64,000 nucleotides of DNA, from positions 1-64,000 of the forward strand of contig JAAYQU010000021.1 in the NCBI GenBank assembly GCA_012519055.1, given 5' to 3'. Of the stretch, positions 42,476 to 51,524 are shown in pieces (the stretch's first letter is position 1; each line of letters opens with the position of its first letter). The position numbers were made by a program, and so were the translations under genes. This stretch comes from Bacteroidales bacterium. GTDB taxonomy: Bacteria > Bacteroidota > Bacteroidia > Bacteroidales > Salinivirgaceae. The notes below the pieces were generated by a model. The model did no database searches. It was not told the DNA's origin and saw only the letters and a list, made by a program, of their open reading frames with translations.

Positions 42476-42964
42476 ATGATTTCGTCAAAATTAGAAAGTG
42501 CAATTAATGAACAAATTAATGCCGAACTATGGTCAGGATATATGTATCTTAGTATGAGTGCATATTTTGAAGAAAAAGGGTTGACAGGATTTGCAAAGTG
42601 GATGAGACTCCAGGCAGAAGAGGAAAAAGATCACGCTTACAAATTTTTCGATTATGTTAATGAGCGTGGAGCGAGAGTTATACTTAAACCCATTGCAAAG
42701 GTTCCAACAACATGGAAAAATCCTCTCGATGTTATGAAAGAAACCTTAAATCACGAAAAACATGTTACTTCATTGATATACAAATTAATGGATTTAGCTA
42801 TAGCTGAGAAAGATTATGCAACCCAAAGTTTCTTGAATTGGTTTATTGATGAACAGGTTGAAGAGGAGGCAAGTGCATCAGATATCGTTACTCGTTTAGA
42901 GATGATAAGTGATAGTAAAAATGGGCTGTTTATGTTAGACAGGGAACTTGGAAGCCGAGAATAA
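42476..42964 (+). CDS. ftnA: Bacterial non-heme ferritin
   Basis: The 162-residue protein has the ferritin four-helix pattern with ferroxidase residues E17 (NAELW), E50 and H53 (AEEEKDHAYK), E94 (NHEKHV), Q127 and E130 (DEQVEEEA). It oxidises ferrous iron and stores it in a 24-subunit shell. Length is normal. It is monocistronic with its own terminator. Confidence 0.95.
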   Translation: MISSKLESAINEQINAELWSGYMYLSMSAYFEEKGLTGFAKWMRLQAEEEKDHAYKFFDYVNERGARVILKPIAKVPTTWKNPLDVMKETLNHEKHVTSLIYKLMDLAIAEKDYATQSFLNWFIDEQVEEEASASDIVTRLEMISDSKNGLFMLDRELGSRE

Positions 42965-42985
42965 TATAAGATAGTTAGCAGTTTC

Positions 42986-43026
42986 AAAGCCCACTGAATT
43001 TTAATATTTTGTGGGCTTTTATTTTG
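42986..43026 (+). terminator. Intrinsic terminator of the ferritin gene
   Basis: AAAGCCCAC (42986-42994) and GTGGGCTTT (43011-43019) form a 9-bp stem followed by T-rich sequence. Confidence 0.85.
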
Positions 43027-43161
43027 ATCAAAAATGGCAAATAGGGGTAAGGTTGTCAATAAATATTGTAAATTTGTAGATACTGTTTTTTTGCACGATA
43101 CTTGTGAAAACATACTGCAAAAATCAAAGAGCCAAAATATTAACTTTAAAATGAATCAATT

Positions 43162-43641
43162 ATGAGAAAAATACAATCATTTGTAGTTGTTATGTTTTTG
43201 ACTTTGCTCACATCATCTTGTGTGAAAGAGGAACCTGTATATGTTTTGCAAAACAATGGATCAAATACTTATGTTTTTGATAATTTAATAGGAAATGTAA
43301 GAATAACCATCTATAATACCCCAAATAGTTATGATATTACAGTAGTTAATGGACCGGGAAGTGTTATAGGTTGTGCAATCAGAAATTACTCATCTCCATC
43401 AACTATCTATTTCAGCGATGCGTATATTCCAAAAGGAGGTACAGAAACTCAATCTTCCTCTGCAAATGGCATTCCATTAGGACAAAAACTCGAACTGAAA
43501 CTTGTACTTTACAAAACAAATGTTTCATCTGCTGTCTATAGGCTTATTGAGGCTTTAGGACTTGATTTTTGGGACGGTATTAATCGATATAAGGAGAATA
43601 TTGCAGCAGAATATGTTATAGTTTTTAAGATGAGCAATTAA
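43162..43641 (+). CDS. Lipoprotein of unknown function
   Basis: The 159-residue protein has a lipobox LLTSSC20 and a mostly beta mature region with no recognised domain. Phrases such as NVRITIYNTPNSYDITVVN suggest an Ig-like fold. A TAAATTTG -7 box at 43069-43076 may drive it. It is not conserved-looking and could be lineage-specific. Confidence 0.6.
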   Translation: MRKIQSFVVVMFLTLLTSSCVKEEPVYVLQNNGSNTYVFDNLIGNVRITIYNTPNSYDITVVNGPGSVIGCAIRNYSSPSTIYFSDAYIPKGGTETQSSSANGIPLGQKLELKLVLYKTNVSSAVYRLIEALGLDFWDGINRYKENIAAEYVIVFKMSN

Positions 43642-43658
43642 CAATTAAGTTAAAAGTT

Positions 43659-43724
43659 AAAAGGAGAAAGGCACAAGTTTTAGGGTTTGTAACACTTTTT
43701 CTTGTACTTTTTTCCTTTTAATTT
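43659..43724. terminator. Bidirectional terminator between the lipoprotein gene and trxB
   Basis: AAAAGGAGAAAGGCACAAG (43659-43677) is an imperfect inverted match of CTTGTACTTTTTTCCTTTT (43701-43719), flanked by A-rich and T-rich ends. It sits between two convergent genes. Confidence 0.5.
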
Positions 43725-43760
43725 TCCGTTTATTATTAAAAAATTTAGGGTTGAGCGTTT

Positions 43761-44765
43761 TTACAGTTTGTGTTCACCCAACCAACGTTCTGCATCAATA
43801 GCTGCTTTACAGCCGGTGCCTGCCGCTGTTACGGCTTGTCGGTATGAATTGTCCATAACATCGCCACATGCAAAAACGCCGGGAATATTTGTGTAAGTTG
43901 ATGTTCCTTTAGTTTTAATATACCCAACTTCATCTGTTTCGATATAAGGTTTGAATACGTCAGAATTTGGAGTGTGTCCAATTGCAAGGAAAAAACCGTC
44001 AATTTTTATATCAACAATGGTTTCGTCCGGCTCGCCCATACGTTTAATAAGTTTCGCACCTTCGACAACGCTATCTCCGTACAACTCTTTGGTATTGTGT
44101 TCAAAAAGCACTTCGATATTTGGTGTTGACATAACTCTCTCTTGCATTATTTTAGAAGCGCGTAAAAATGGTTTGCGCACAATAACATATACTTTATTGC
44201 ATAGACTTGCTAAATATAAAGCCTCCTCTGCAGCTGTATCGCCACCGCCAACTACGGCAACATCTTTTCCGCGATAGAAAAAACCGTCGCAAGTTGCACA
44301 GGCAGAGACCCCAGAGCCTTTGTATTTTTCCTCACTCTCTAGACCCAAATAGCGAGCTGTTGCGCCTGTGGCAATAATTACTGTATCGGCTGTGATTAAA
44401 GTTTTATCGTCAACCCAAACTTTGTGAGGGTGTTGGCTAAAATCGACCTTTGTAACAATTCCCCAACGAGAATCGGCACCAAAACGCAATGCTTGTTTTT
44501 GCAAATCTTCCATAAGATTGTTCCCTGTTGTGCCTTCGGGATATCCGGGAAAATTTTCAACTTCGGTTGTGGTAGTTAACTGACCTCCGGGCTGAATACC
44601 TTGATAAATAACAGGATTAAGATTTGCACGAGCAGCGTAAATAGCTGCGGTGTAGCCTGCTGGTCCTGAACCAATAATCAAACAGCGAACATGTTCTTGG
44701 GCATCACCCGATGCAGGGCCACTTGATGTGTTTTCTGAAATATCCATTTTTTTAAAAAAACTCAT
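43761..44765 (-). CDS. trxB: Thioredoxin reductase
   Basis: The 334-residue protein has an FAD motif GSGPAG (32-37), the redox pair C156-A-T-C159-D, the NADPH motif GGGDTA (173-178) and the C-terminal FAD motif FACGDVMDN. It reduces thioredoxin with NADPH in the cytoplasm. About 20 N-terminal residues before the FAD domain are poorly conserved; Met7 is an alternative start. Confidence 0.95.
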   Translation of the reverse strand: MSFFKKMDISENTSSGPASGDAQEHVRCLIIGSGPAGYTAAIYAARANLNPVIYQGIQPGGQLTTTTEVENFPGYPEGTTGNNLMEDLQKQALRFGADSRWGIVTKVDFSQHPHKVWVDDKTLITADTVIIATGATARYLGLESEEKYKGSGVSACATCDGFFYRGKDVAVVGGGDTAAEEALYLASLCNKVYVIVRKPFLRASKIMQERVMSTPNIEVLFEHNTKELYGDSVVEGAKLIKRMGEPDETIVDIKIDGFFLAIGHTPNSDVFKPYIETDEVGYIKTKGTSTYTNIPGVFACGDVMDNSYRQAVTAAGTGCKAAIDAERWLGEHKL

Positions 44766-45020
44766 TTTGAATAGTGTTATATGTTAGTGATATTGTTTAT
44801 TTGCAAATTAATGAAATCTAAATAGAAAATAGTAAACATATCAAATTAAATGCCGACATAAATTTGATAGGACTTTTGTTAACTGTTAGGAGTGTTCTTA
44901 TGACAATGTGACATAAAAATATCTATATTTAGCAAATTTAGCATGGTTTAAGTATTTTGTAAAACTTTAGTAAAAATAAAAAAAATATGTCTCTTTTATG
45001 CGCAATTAATTAAAAATATG

Positions 45021-45028
45021 TATCTTTG
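45021..45028 (+). promoter_or_regulatory. -7 box of rplS
   Basis: TATCTTTG matches the consensus; the -33 region (near 44998) is not a good TTTG. The start site would be near 45035, giving a leader of about 78 bases. Confidence 0.5.
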
Positions 45029-45035
45029 CGCTCCG

Positions 45036-45079
45036 ATTGCAATCTCTGGCGAGAACATAGGAGTCCGCTATATTGCAAT
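45036..45079 (+). promoter_or_regulatory. Candidate L19 leader hairpin
   Basis: ATTGCAAT (45036-45043) pairs with ATTGCAAT (45072-45079). An inner stem TGGCG (45047-45051) pairs with CGCTA (45066-45070) around the 14-base loop AGAACATAGGAGTC. The structure fills most of the predicted rplS leader, so it is a candidate site for autogenous control by L19. Nothing in the sequence proves binding. Confidence 0.45.
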
Positions 45080-45112
45080 TGAACATGTTAAAAATCAATA
45101 AATTATACCGAA

Positions 45113-45460
45113 ATGGACTTAATGAATGTTGTTAAAGAACATTTTAAACAGGAAAATGATTTCCCCGCTTTTCGTGCAGGAGACACAATTACCGTACACT
45201 ACAAGATTAAAGAGGGAAATAAAGAGAGGATACAGCAGTACAGAGGCGTTGTTATTCAACGTCGTGGTGTTGGTCTTTCAGAAACTATTACTGTACGTAA
45301 AATGAGTGGTAACATTGGTGTTGAGCGTATTTTCCCCACCAATTCGCCATTTATCGAGAAAATAGAACTTAATAAAGCTGGAAAAGTTCGTCGTGCACGT
45401 ATTTTCTACTTGCGTGGACTTACTGGTAAAAAAGCTCGTATTAAAGAGAGAAGAATGTAA
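45113..45460 (+). CDS. rplS: 50S ribosomal protein L19
   Basis: The 115-residue protein matches L19 throughout: [37 protein letters not shown] and the tail [20 protein letters not shown]19 sits at the 30S-50S interface. It is alone here; the usual rpsP-rimM-trmD neighbours are absent, as is common in this phylum. Confidence 0.97.
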   Translation: MDLMNVVKEHFKQENDFPAFRAGDTITVHYKIKEGNKERIQQYRGVVIQRRGVGLSETITVRKMSGNIGVERIFPTNSPFIEKIELNKAGKVRRARIFYLRGLTGKKARIKERRM

Positions 45461-45507
45461 TTTGCGAATATGCGTTTACATATGTCTAGAACCTTGTGTT
45501 CTGAGAC

Positions 45508-45549
45508 AAAATCGGACAAAACTACGGATAAGTTTTGTCCGATTTTTTT
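45508..45549. terminator. Intrinsic terminator of rplS, possibly bidirectional
   Basis: AAATCGGACAAAACT (45508-45522) and AGTTTTGTCCGATTT (45531-45545) form a perfect 15-bp stem followed by T. The convergent second rtcB gene ends right after it. Confidence 0.9.
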
Positions 45550-45552
45550 GTG

Positions 45553-46710
45553 TTAACCCTTTATAACAGCTAAAGGCTCTAATTCGACATCAATTTTAAC
45601 CAAATCAGATTGATTTTTCATAACAGTCTCAATATCTTTATATGCACTGGATGCCTCTTCTAAATCACGTTGTGAACGAATGGAGTGTATAACGTTTTTA
45701 GATTCAAGCAGTTCAATCTCTTCTTTAAGGTTTAAAGTTCTGATTGCTTGTTTACGCCCAAGTTTTCTGCCTGCACCATGACTACACGATTTAAAGCTCT
45801 GCTCGTTTCCTAAACCTTTTACAATATAGGATTTACTACCCTGTGAGCCAGGAATTATACAAGTTTCATCTTTCTGTGCGCGAGTTGCCCCTTTACGATG
45901 AACCCAAACTTTCTCTCCAAAATGTGTCTCTAAAGCCGCGTAATTATGCGCTATATCTACAGGACTACCGAATGCGGCATTATTAACAACCTGAGCAACA
46001 GATTCGCAAACTCTTTCCATCATCAGTTTTCTGTTGGCTAAGGCAAATGCAACGCAATAGTTCATTTCATCTATATAGTGTTGAGCCTCAGTAGTATCGA
46101 GTGGGAGATAAGCTAAATCCCAATTAGCAGGAACAATTTCGGGTGTTTTGCTATTCATCCTTTTTGCCGCTTTGTTGTAGTGGTCTGCAACCTTTTTACC
46201 TAGATTCCTGCTTCCCGAATGCACCATCAGCCAAATACGATTGTTGCTACCTTTCTGTATCTCAATAAAATGATTTCCGCCTCCCAACGTGCCTAATTGA
46301 AACATCGCCTGTTCGTATTCTTGAGTTATCATGGTGTGTTTTGGAAGCTTAGGCATTAGAGTTTGATCTTGTTTTTGCTTATGCCATTTGAAACCCAACG
46401 GTATTTTACTTCTTATGATGGACATTATATCCCTTAACTGCTTATTTTCAATATGTTCGATATTAGTTTGAACTGCACACATTCCGCAGCCAATATCAAC
46501 ACCAACAGCGTTTGGAATAATTACTTCCTTCGTTGCTAATATGCCACCAATAGGCATTCCGAAGCCCACATGTGCGTCAGCCATTAGCGCAATATGCGAA
46601 AACGCAAAAGGAAGATTTGCAAGGTTTTTGGCTTGCTTAATTGTGTCTTCGTCGGCATCATCTAACCATAGTTTAATAGGAATTCGTTCGCTATTTATTA
46701 TATCAATCAT
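45553..46710 (-). CDS. rtcB: RtcB-family RNA-splicing ligase (paralog 2)
   Basis: The 385-residue protein has the full set of RtcB motifs: GVDIGCGMCAV with D72 and C75, GTLGGGNHFIEI, HSGSRNLGKK, HRKGAT and SHGAGRKLGR. It aligns with the copy at 36456 without gaps for the first 80 residues, and the C-termini (SAYKxIxxVMxNQxDLVKIxVEL) are alike. Both copies keep all catalytic residues. It is the last gene of a minus-strand run with an aminotransferase (4-base gap) and gmhB. Confidence 0.95.
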   Translation of the reverse strand: MIDIINSERIPIKLWLDDADEDTIKQAKNLANLPFAFSHIALMADAHVGFGMPIGGILATKEVIIPNAVGVDIGCGMCAVQTNIEHIENKQLRDIMSIIRSKIPLGFKWHKQKQDQTLMPKLPKHTMITQEYEQAMFQLGTLGGGNHFIEIQKGSNNRIWLMVHSGSRNLGKKVADHYNKAAKRMNSKTPEIVPANWDLAYLPLDTTEAQHYIDEMNYCVAFALANRKLMMERVCESVAQVVNNAAFGSPVDIAHNYAALETHFGEKVWVHRKGATRAQKDETCIIPGSQGSKSYIVKGLGNEQSFKSCSHGAGRKLGRKQAIRTLNLKEEIELLESKNVIHSIRSQRDLEEASSAYKDIETVMKNQSDLVKIDVELEPLAVIKG

Positions 46711-46714
46711 ATTA

Positions 46715-47575
46715 TCAATTGTTTAGCTCTGTTTTTTTGTTAAGCAGTGAGATTAATGATTTTGATAAATGGTTGTAAAATCTAAAGTTTTTATATGCAA
46801 TAACCCACCGTATTCCATTGGTGGCATTGGTAAGGAACAGTTCGGTGGCATTTTCAATATCGTGTGGAGCTAAGCTCTGATTATCAACAACTTCAATTCC
46901 TGATTCACGTGCAAGCTCTATCACTGTGTTTCGCATTATTCCATTTACGCAACCATCGGATAGAGGTGGGGTATAGAGTATTTTGTTTTTGTAAATAAAG
47001 AGGTTAGACGATGTCGCTTCAACCAAATTTCCTTTATGGTTTATCAACAGAGAGTCGTTTAAATTATTTTTATAGGCATAATTAGCTGCCATAACACGCA
47101 ATATAGCCGATGTGGTTTTAAGTGATGATATTACAGAGGGATATATAGGATTATCGTTGTAAATGCCTACGGATAGACCTTTGGTGTTCAGTTCAAATTT
47201 TCCTTTTTCGATTGGAGATGCTTCAATACAGTATTCTACCTTATTGTATTCTGGATTAAGTCCTCCTGCGCCACTGCGAAAAACTGTAAACCTTAAACTT
47301 GAAGCTACCAAAAACTTATTTCTATAGAGCAGACGACTTACAGCGTTTTCTATTTCTTGAATTGTCGGTAGAGACTCGATGTCCATGTTCATAGCCTTCA
47401 TGCTTTCGCACAAATGCTGATAGTGCTCGTTTAAGAACAATATCCGAGTACCCCGTGCTCGCACGGTTTCATAAATCCCGTCACCATATTTAAAAGAACG
47501 ATTTTGTATTGAAAGCCACGATTTTTCAGGCTCAATATCCCCATTAATGCATACGAATAATGGCTTTTCTGTCAT
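46715..47575 (-). CDS. Fold-type IV PLP aminotransferase (PabC/IlvE-like)
   Basis: The 286-residue protein has the class IV pattern: an N-terminal GDGIYETVRA, the PLP lysine K153 in SSLKTTS, and GNLVEATSSNLFI with the conserved Glu at 186. It ends in NATNGIRWV, the phosphate-binding tail. The length and sequence fit 4-amino-4-deoxychorismate lyase (folate synthesis) or a branched-chain aminotransferase-like enzyme; the sequence alone does not decide. It lies between gmhB (11-base gap) and rtcB paralog 2. Confidence 0.85.
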   Translation of the reverse strand: MTEKPLFVCINGDIEPEKSWLSIQNRSFKYGDGIYETVRARGTRILFLNEHYQHLCESMKAMNMDIESLPTIQEIENAVSRLLYRNKFLVASSLRFTVFRSGAGGLNPEYNKVEYCIEASPIEKGKFELNTKGLSVGIYNDNPIYPSVISSLKTTSAILRVMAANYAYKNNLNDSLLINHKGNLVEATSSNLFIYKNKILYTPPLSDGCVNGIMRNTVIELARESGIEVVDNQSLAPHDIENATELFLTNATNGIRWVIAYKNFRFYNHLSKSLISLLNKKTELNN

Positions 47576-47586
47576 TTTTGCGATAG

Positions 47587-48069
47587 TTATTTTATCTGTC
47601 CAATATACTCAAATATATTGGTATTGGCAGGAACTATGATGGATTTTAGATTTATGGCGTTTGCAGCCTCAAAATCGGTTTTACTATCGCCGACAAACCA
47701 GCTTTTTTCGATATCTATATTGTGTTTGGCTATTAACTTCTCTAACATCAAGGATTTGGGCTTTCGGCACAAACAGTTTTCAAGCAAATTGTGATGTGGA
47801 CAAATGGCTATATCTCTAATCTTAATTCCTTTACTACCAAGAATTTCAAATATTTTGCTGTGCAGTGTTTCCACTTCCTCTTTGGTGCAGATACCGCGAG
47901 ATATCCCCCCTTGATTGCTGACAATAAAAAGTTCGTAACCTAAATCACAAAAATGTTTTAAAACTTTTTCAATTCCAGGGTTGAACGTCCACTGCTCAAA
48001 TTTGTATATGTAGTAGTGTTCGCTGTTATCGTTAATTACTCCGTCACGATCTAAAAAAATAGCTTTCAT
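47587..48069 (-). CDS. gmhB: D-glycero-D-manno-heptose 1,7-bisphosphate 7-phosphatase-like HAD phosphatase
   Basis: The 160-residue protein is a HAD-IIIA phosphatase. It has the nucleophile pair D7 and D9 (FLDRDGV), the second motif VSNQGG, and a zinc loop with C90, H92, C99 and C101. VGDSKTD gives the metal motif. GmhB removes the C7 phosphate in heptose synthesis for lipopolysaccharide. Some Bacteroidota relatives act on other sugar bisphosphates, so the substrate is inferred. Confidence 0.88.
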   Translation of the reverse strand: MKAIFLDRDGVINDNSEHYYIYKFEQWTFNPGIEKVLKHFCDLGYELFIVSNQGGISRGICTKEEVETLHSKIFEILGSKGIKIRDIAICPHHNLLENCLCRKPKSLMLEKLIAKHNIDIEKSWFVGDSKTDFEAANAINLKSIIVPANTNIFEYIGQIK

Positions 48070-48114
48070 TATTTTGGATTGTTTTTTAACGTTTGTAGTA
48101 TTTAATGCTCTTAT

Positions 48115-48729
48115 TTATAAATTAAAAAGTAAAAGTCGGCTAAGAAAATACTTTATCAAATTAGGTTCAAGTAAAATAGGAAACAGAAGTCCGAATATAG
48201 CTCCGTAGAAATGCGCATCGTGACCTATGTTATCTATTCCTTTTTTAGCCATATAGTAGCTATAAACAAGATATAATATTCCAAATACTATCCCCGGAAT
48301 TGGCAGAATCCCGAAAAAAAGTATCATTTGATATGGTTCAAAAAATATTGCAGTAAAAACAACTGCTGACACTGCTCCGCTCGCTCCTACAGCATTGTAA
48401 TAGACGTTGTTACGATGCTTTCTAACACTATATAAACTCGAAATTGCAACTGCAAAAACATAGTACAATATAAATAAAAGGTTGGCATTCATAAATTGAA
48501 AAACGTAGCCAAATGCCGATATAACAAAATTACCGAATGAATAGAGTACTAACATGTTGATTATTAGATGTATCCAACCTCCGTGCAATAAAGCATGAGA
48601 AAATAGCCTGTACCACTCTCGGTTATGCACAATGCGGTATGCATTAAATTGCAATTTACTCATTATGCTATAATCTCTAAATGCGTAAGCAGAAACAATA
48701 GATGTTATAATTATTATTGTAAGAATCAT
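48115..48729 (-). CDS. Rhomboid-family intramembrane serine protease
   Basis: The 204-residue protein has six or so membrane helices. The rhomboid motifs are present: WYRLFSHALLHGGWIHLIINM (L1/TM2 with the HxxxN segment), the catalytic Ser in GASGAVS (S117) and the His in GHDAHFYGAIFG (H173). It cleaves transmembrane helices. It is the first gene of the run, followed by gmhB, the aminotransferase and rtcB. Confidence 0.9.
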   Translation of the reverse strand: MILTIIIITSIVSAYAFRDYSIMSKLQFNAYRIVHNREWYRLFSHALLHGGWIHLIINMLVLYSFGNFVISAFGYVFQFMNANLLFILYYVFAVAISSLYSVRKHRNNVYYNAVGASGAVSAVVFTAIFFEPYQMILFFGILPIPGIVFGILYLVYSYYMAKKGIDNIGHDAHFYGAIFGLLFPILLEPNLIKYFLSRLLLFNL

Positions 48730-48762
48730 AAAGTCTTGTTTATCAGTAGTTAAAACTGTAAT

Positions 48763-50511
48763 TTATCTTCTTCTTTTATCTTTTGCTTTTTCAGGGTCTT
48801 TTTTATCGACAATTGTTTTTACAAGCTTGTCGTTTTTATATTGGGCTTCGTAAACAATAGTGCCGTCTGGTTCGGTAAAGCGTAGTAAGCCGTGTTTCTT
48901 CCCGTTTTGAAAATTCCTTATGCTTTCAACGCTTCCGTACTTATGGCGGGTTATCCACGTGCCGTTTGGTCTGTCGTTAACCCATGTCTCTTCGCGCAAG
49001 GCAACCTTTTCGTTTAGTTGGTCGAAATACTTGAATTCGCCGTGTTTTAGACCGTTTGCGTAATTTCCCGACATGATTATTTTTCCGTTGTGCTGGAATG
49101 TTTTAAAGATCCCGTGAAGCTGTCCGTTTTTGTAATTCTCTTCAGACATTAATTTACCGTTATCGTACCAATATTTCGATTCGCCATTTAAGACATGGTC
49201 GGTATAGTTTACTTCGTAATATTTTTGTCCGTTTTCATACCAACCTGACCAAAGGCTATCCATTAAACCGTTTTTAAAATAGCCACTAACATTTAGTTGA
49301 CCGTTTTCGTACCATGTTTGCCAAAGTCCGTGCTCTTTGCCGTTTTTGTAGTTGCCCTCTTTGAATTTTGTGCTATCTTCATATAAATATAGCCAATGTC
49401 CAACCCTTATACCTCTGTCGTAATAACCTGTTTTCCACATTCTGTTACCGGAGTAGTACCAAGTCCATTTGCCGTCTAATTCGCCTTTATTGTAGTCGCC
49501 TTCGTTGCCTTTGTCTCCGTCTGTGCGGTAATAAATCCAGTGTCCGTGTTGTAGGCTATCCGCAAAATTGCCCTCGATATCGGTCTTCCCATCTTCAAAA
49601 TACCACAGAGCGTGACCGTGCATACGACCGTCAATAAAATTAATCTTGCTTTTTTCAATCCCTGTTTGATAATATGTAATTACTTTGCCATCGTATTTGT
49701 CGGCTTTGTAGGTTGCCTTTTTGATAAGTGTTCCGTTTTCATTCCAAAACGACCAGTCGCCTGTTTTTTTGCCGTTTTCGATGTAGCCTTGGGTTGCTTG
49801 CACTCCATTTTCGAACCATTCACAGTTCTCGCCATTTTGATTGTTGATAGTGCTACGCTTGTTGCCATTTGGAAACCATGAAGTCCAAGTGCCTGTCTTT
49901 AAGCCGTTTGTAAATGTGCCCTCCTCTTTTTTTGCGCCTGAACTAAAGTAAAATATCCATAAGCCTTGAGGTAAACTGTCATTAATAGCTCCCTCCTCCA
50001 ATAGCTTCCCGTTTGGATAAAAACCTTTGTAATAGCCCTTTCCGTTGAAAACAAGTGTATCCTCATTTTTTGATATTGCGGTAATGATACGTGGCTGACC
50101 ATCAATAAAATACTCCTCCTTTTCTAATTTGCCGTTTTCGTAGAACTGTTTCCATGAGCCGATTTTTATTGCAAAATCATATTGTCCAGAGCTTTTTAGA
50201 TTTCCGTTTTCGTACCATTCAAAGAATGCGCCATCATGTATTCCTTGCGAGAAGTGTCCCTCGTTCTGTTTTTTGCCATTTCTGTAGTAGTAGGTAATTT
50301 TACCGTTGGCAACACCTCGGTCATATTCAATCTCTTGCATTAATCTGCCCTCGCGGTCGAAATATTCCCATTTACCATGTTCAAAGCCGTTTAGAGTAAC
50401 CCCTTGAGAAGCAATTTTGCCATTATCCCATTTGGTCGATACTTTTTGAGTTTGAGAGAAAGATACGTTACAGATTAATAATAAAAAAGCAACTGTGATT
50501 GACTTATGCAT
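48763..50511 (-). CDS. Long exported MORN/YwqK repeat protein
   Basis: The frame is open from 50535, but the Met at 50511 starts a signal peptide (MHKSITVAFLLLICNVSFSQ), giving 582 residues. The whole mature region consists of more than twenty repeats of the form G-x-W-x-x-(W/Y)-x-x-N-G-x-x-x-x-x-x-(Y/F). The unit period is about 22-25 residues. No catalytic domain is present. Such repeats form a rigid beta solenoid-like surface in other proteins; here the function is unknown. The shorter relative at 18704-19528 shares the motif. It is 34 bases upstream of the rhomboid gene on the same strand. Confidence 0.78.
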   Translation of the reverse strand: MHKSITVAFLLLICNVSFSQTQKVSTKWDNGKIASQGVTLNGFEHGKWEYFDREGRLMQEIEYDRGVANGKITYYYRNGKKQNEGHFSQGIHDGAFFEWYENGNLKSSGQYDFAIKIGSWKQFYENGKLEKEEYFIDGQPRIITAISKNEDTLVFNGKGYYKGFYPNGKLLEEGAINDSLPQGLWIFYFSSGAKKEEGTFTNGLKTGTWTSWFPNGNKRSTINNQNGENCEWFENGVQATQGYIENGKKTGDWSFWNENGTLIKKATYKADKYDGKVITYYQTGIEKSKINFIDGRMHGHALWYFEDGKTDIEGNFADSLQHGHWIYYRTDGDKGNEGDYNKGELDGKWTWYYSGNRMWKTGYYDRGIRVGHWLYLYEDSTKFKEGNYKNGKEHGLWQTWYENGQLNVSGYFKNGLMDSLWSGWYENGQKYYEVNYTDHVLNGESKYWYDNGKLMSEENYKNGQLHGIFKTFQHNGKIIMSGNYANGLKHGEFKYFDQLNEKVALREETWVNDRPNGTWITRHKYGSVESIRNFQNGKKHGLLRFTEPDGTIVYEAQYKNDKLVKTIVDKKDPEKAKDKRRR

Positions 50512-50699
50512 GATTGTATATTGTATTATTTGCAAAGCAAAAATAATTCTTTTTTCAGAAACTGCGGGGTTTTAGTTGGATATAAGTATTATAAAGCCAG
50601 TTTAAATTGCAATAGTTTTGAGAATCAGAATGCACCGCAATAACCATCCAAATATCTTTTTCAACAAACATACAACATTTAATCAAAATTTCAGTTAAC

Positions 50700-50729
50700 T
50701 TTAGCAGATACAACAATTCATTAAATTTG
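50700..50729 (+). promoter_or_regulatory. Promoter of the nitroreductase gene
   Basis: TTTA (50700-50703), 18 bases and TAAATTTG (50722-50729). It overlaps the longer open frame that begins at 50727, supporting the ATG at 50751 as the start. Confidence 0.5.
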
Positions 50730-50750
50730 CAAACAAAAAACACAAATAAT

Positions 50751-51500
50751 ATGTTAGAGACAATTTCAAAACATCGTTCAATTCGCAAGTTCAAACCGGA
50801 TGCTATTAGCGATAGCATTCTTACAGAGATTTTAGAGGCTGGTACAAGGGCTTCCAACACTGGTAACATGCAGTTATACAGCGTTGTAGTTACCAAAGAC
50901 AAAGAGATAAGGGAGAAGCTGTGGGAGACTCACTTTAAACAAAATATGGTGTTGCAAGCACCAGTGCACATTACTATCTGCGCCGATGTAAACAGATTTC
51001 ACAAATGGTGTGAATTAAACCAAGCCCCTGTCTCTTACGACAACTTTTTCTGGTTTATAAATGCAACTATTGATGCCACGCTTGCGTCACAAAATATCTG
51101 TTTAGAGGCTGAAAATAACGGACTTGGAATTTGTATATTGGGAACCGTTCTGTATAATGTGGATAAAATTATTGAGATATTGGAACTGCCCAAAGGTGTT
51201 ATTCCTCTGACTGCCATAGTTTTAGGTTATCCAGATGAAAACCCTCCACTGACTGACAGACTACCTTTGGATGCTGTTGTTCACTACGAGAAATATAAAG
51301 ATTATTCTCCCCAAGCAATTGAAAAACTGTTCTTTGAGAAAGATAATTCAGAGTTTTACAAAAATATTGTAGAGGAGAATGGTCTTAAAAACTTATCATT
51401 AGTTTTTACTGAAAGGAGATACCCTCGTGCCAGCAATATCGAAAAAAGTGAAGAACTCCTTGAAACATTAAAAAAGCACGGGTTTTTTAATCACAAATAA
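50751..51500 (+). CDS. Nitroreductase-family flavoprotein
   Basis: From the ATG at 50751 the protein has 249 residues. It carries the FMN-binding nitroreductase pattern: HRSIRKFKPDAIS near the N-terminus, AGTRASNTGNMQLY, and GLGICILGTVL with the FMN-contacting Gly-rich turn. The last 50 residues form an extra tail (KNLSLVFTERRYPRAS) as seen in NfsA-like enzymes. The natural substrate is unknown. The following BamA-like gene begins 24 bases later. Confidence 0.85.
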   Translation: MLETISKHRSIRKFKPDAISDSILTEILEAGTRASNTGNMQLYSVVVTKDKEIREKLWETHFKQNMVLQAPVHITICADVNRFHKWCELNQAPVSYDNFFWFINATIDATLASQNICLEAENNGLGICILGTVLYNVDKIIEILELPKGVIPLTAIVLGYPDENPPLTDRLPLDAVVHYEKYKDYSPQAIEKLFFEKDNSEFYKNIVEENGLKNLSLVFTERRYPRASNIEKSEELLETLKKHGFFNHK

Positions 51501-51524
51501 AAATTGTCACGAGATGATTGGTTA

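Larger units (their letters stand above)
44766..45112. other. Divergent intergenic region between trxB and rplS
   Basis: About 350 bases hold the rplS -7 box and leader hairpin (listed separately) in the right third. The left part is AT-rich with no gene or repeat that I can see; a trxB promoter is expected there, but no clean match was found. Confidence 0.5.
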
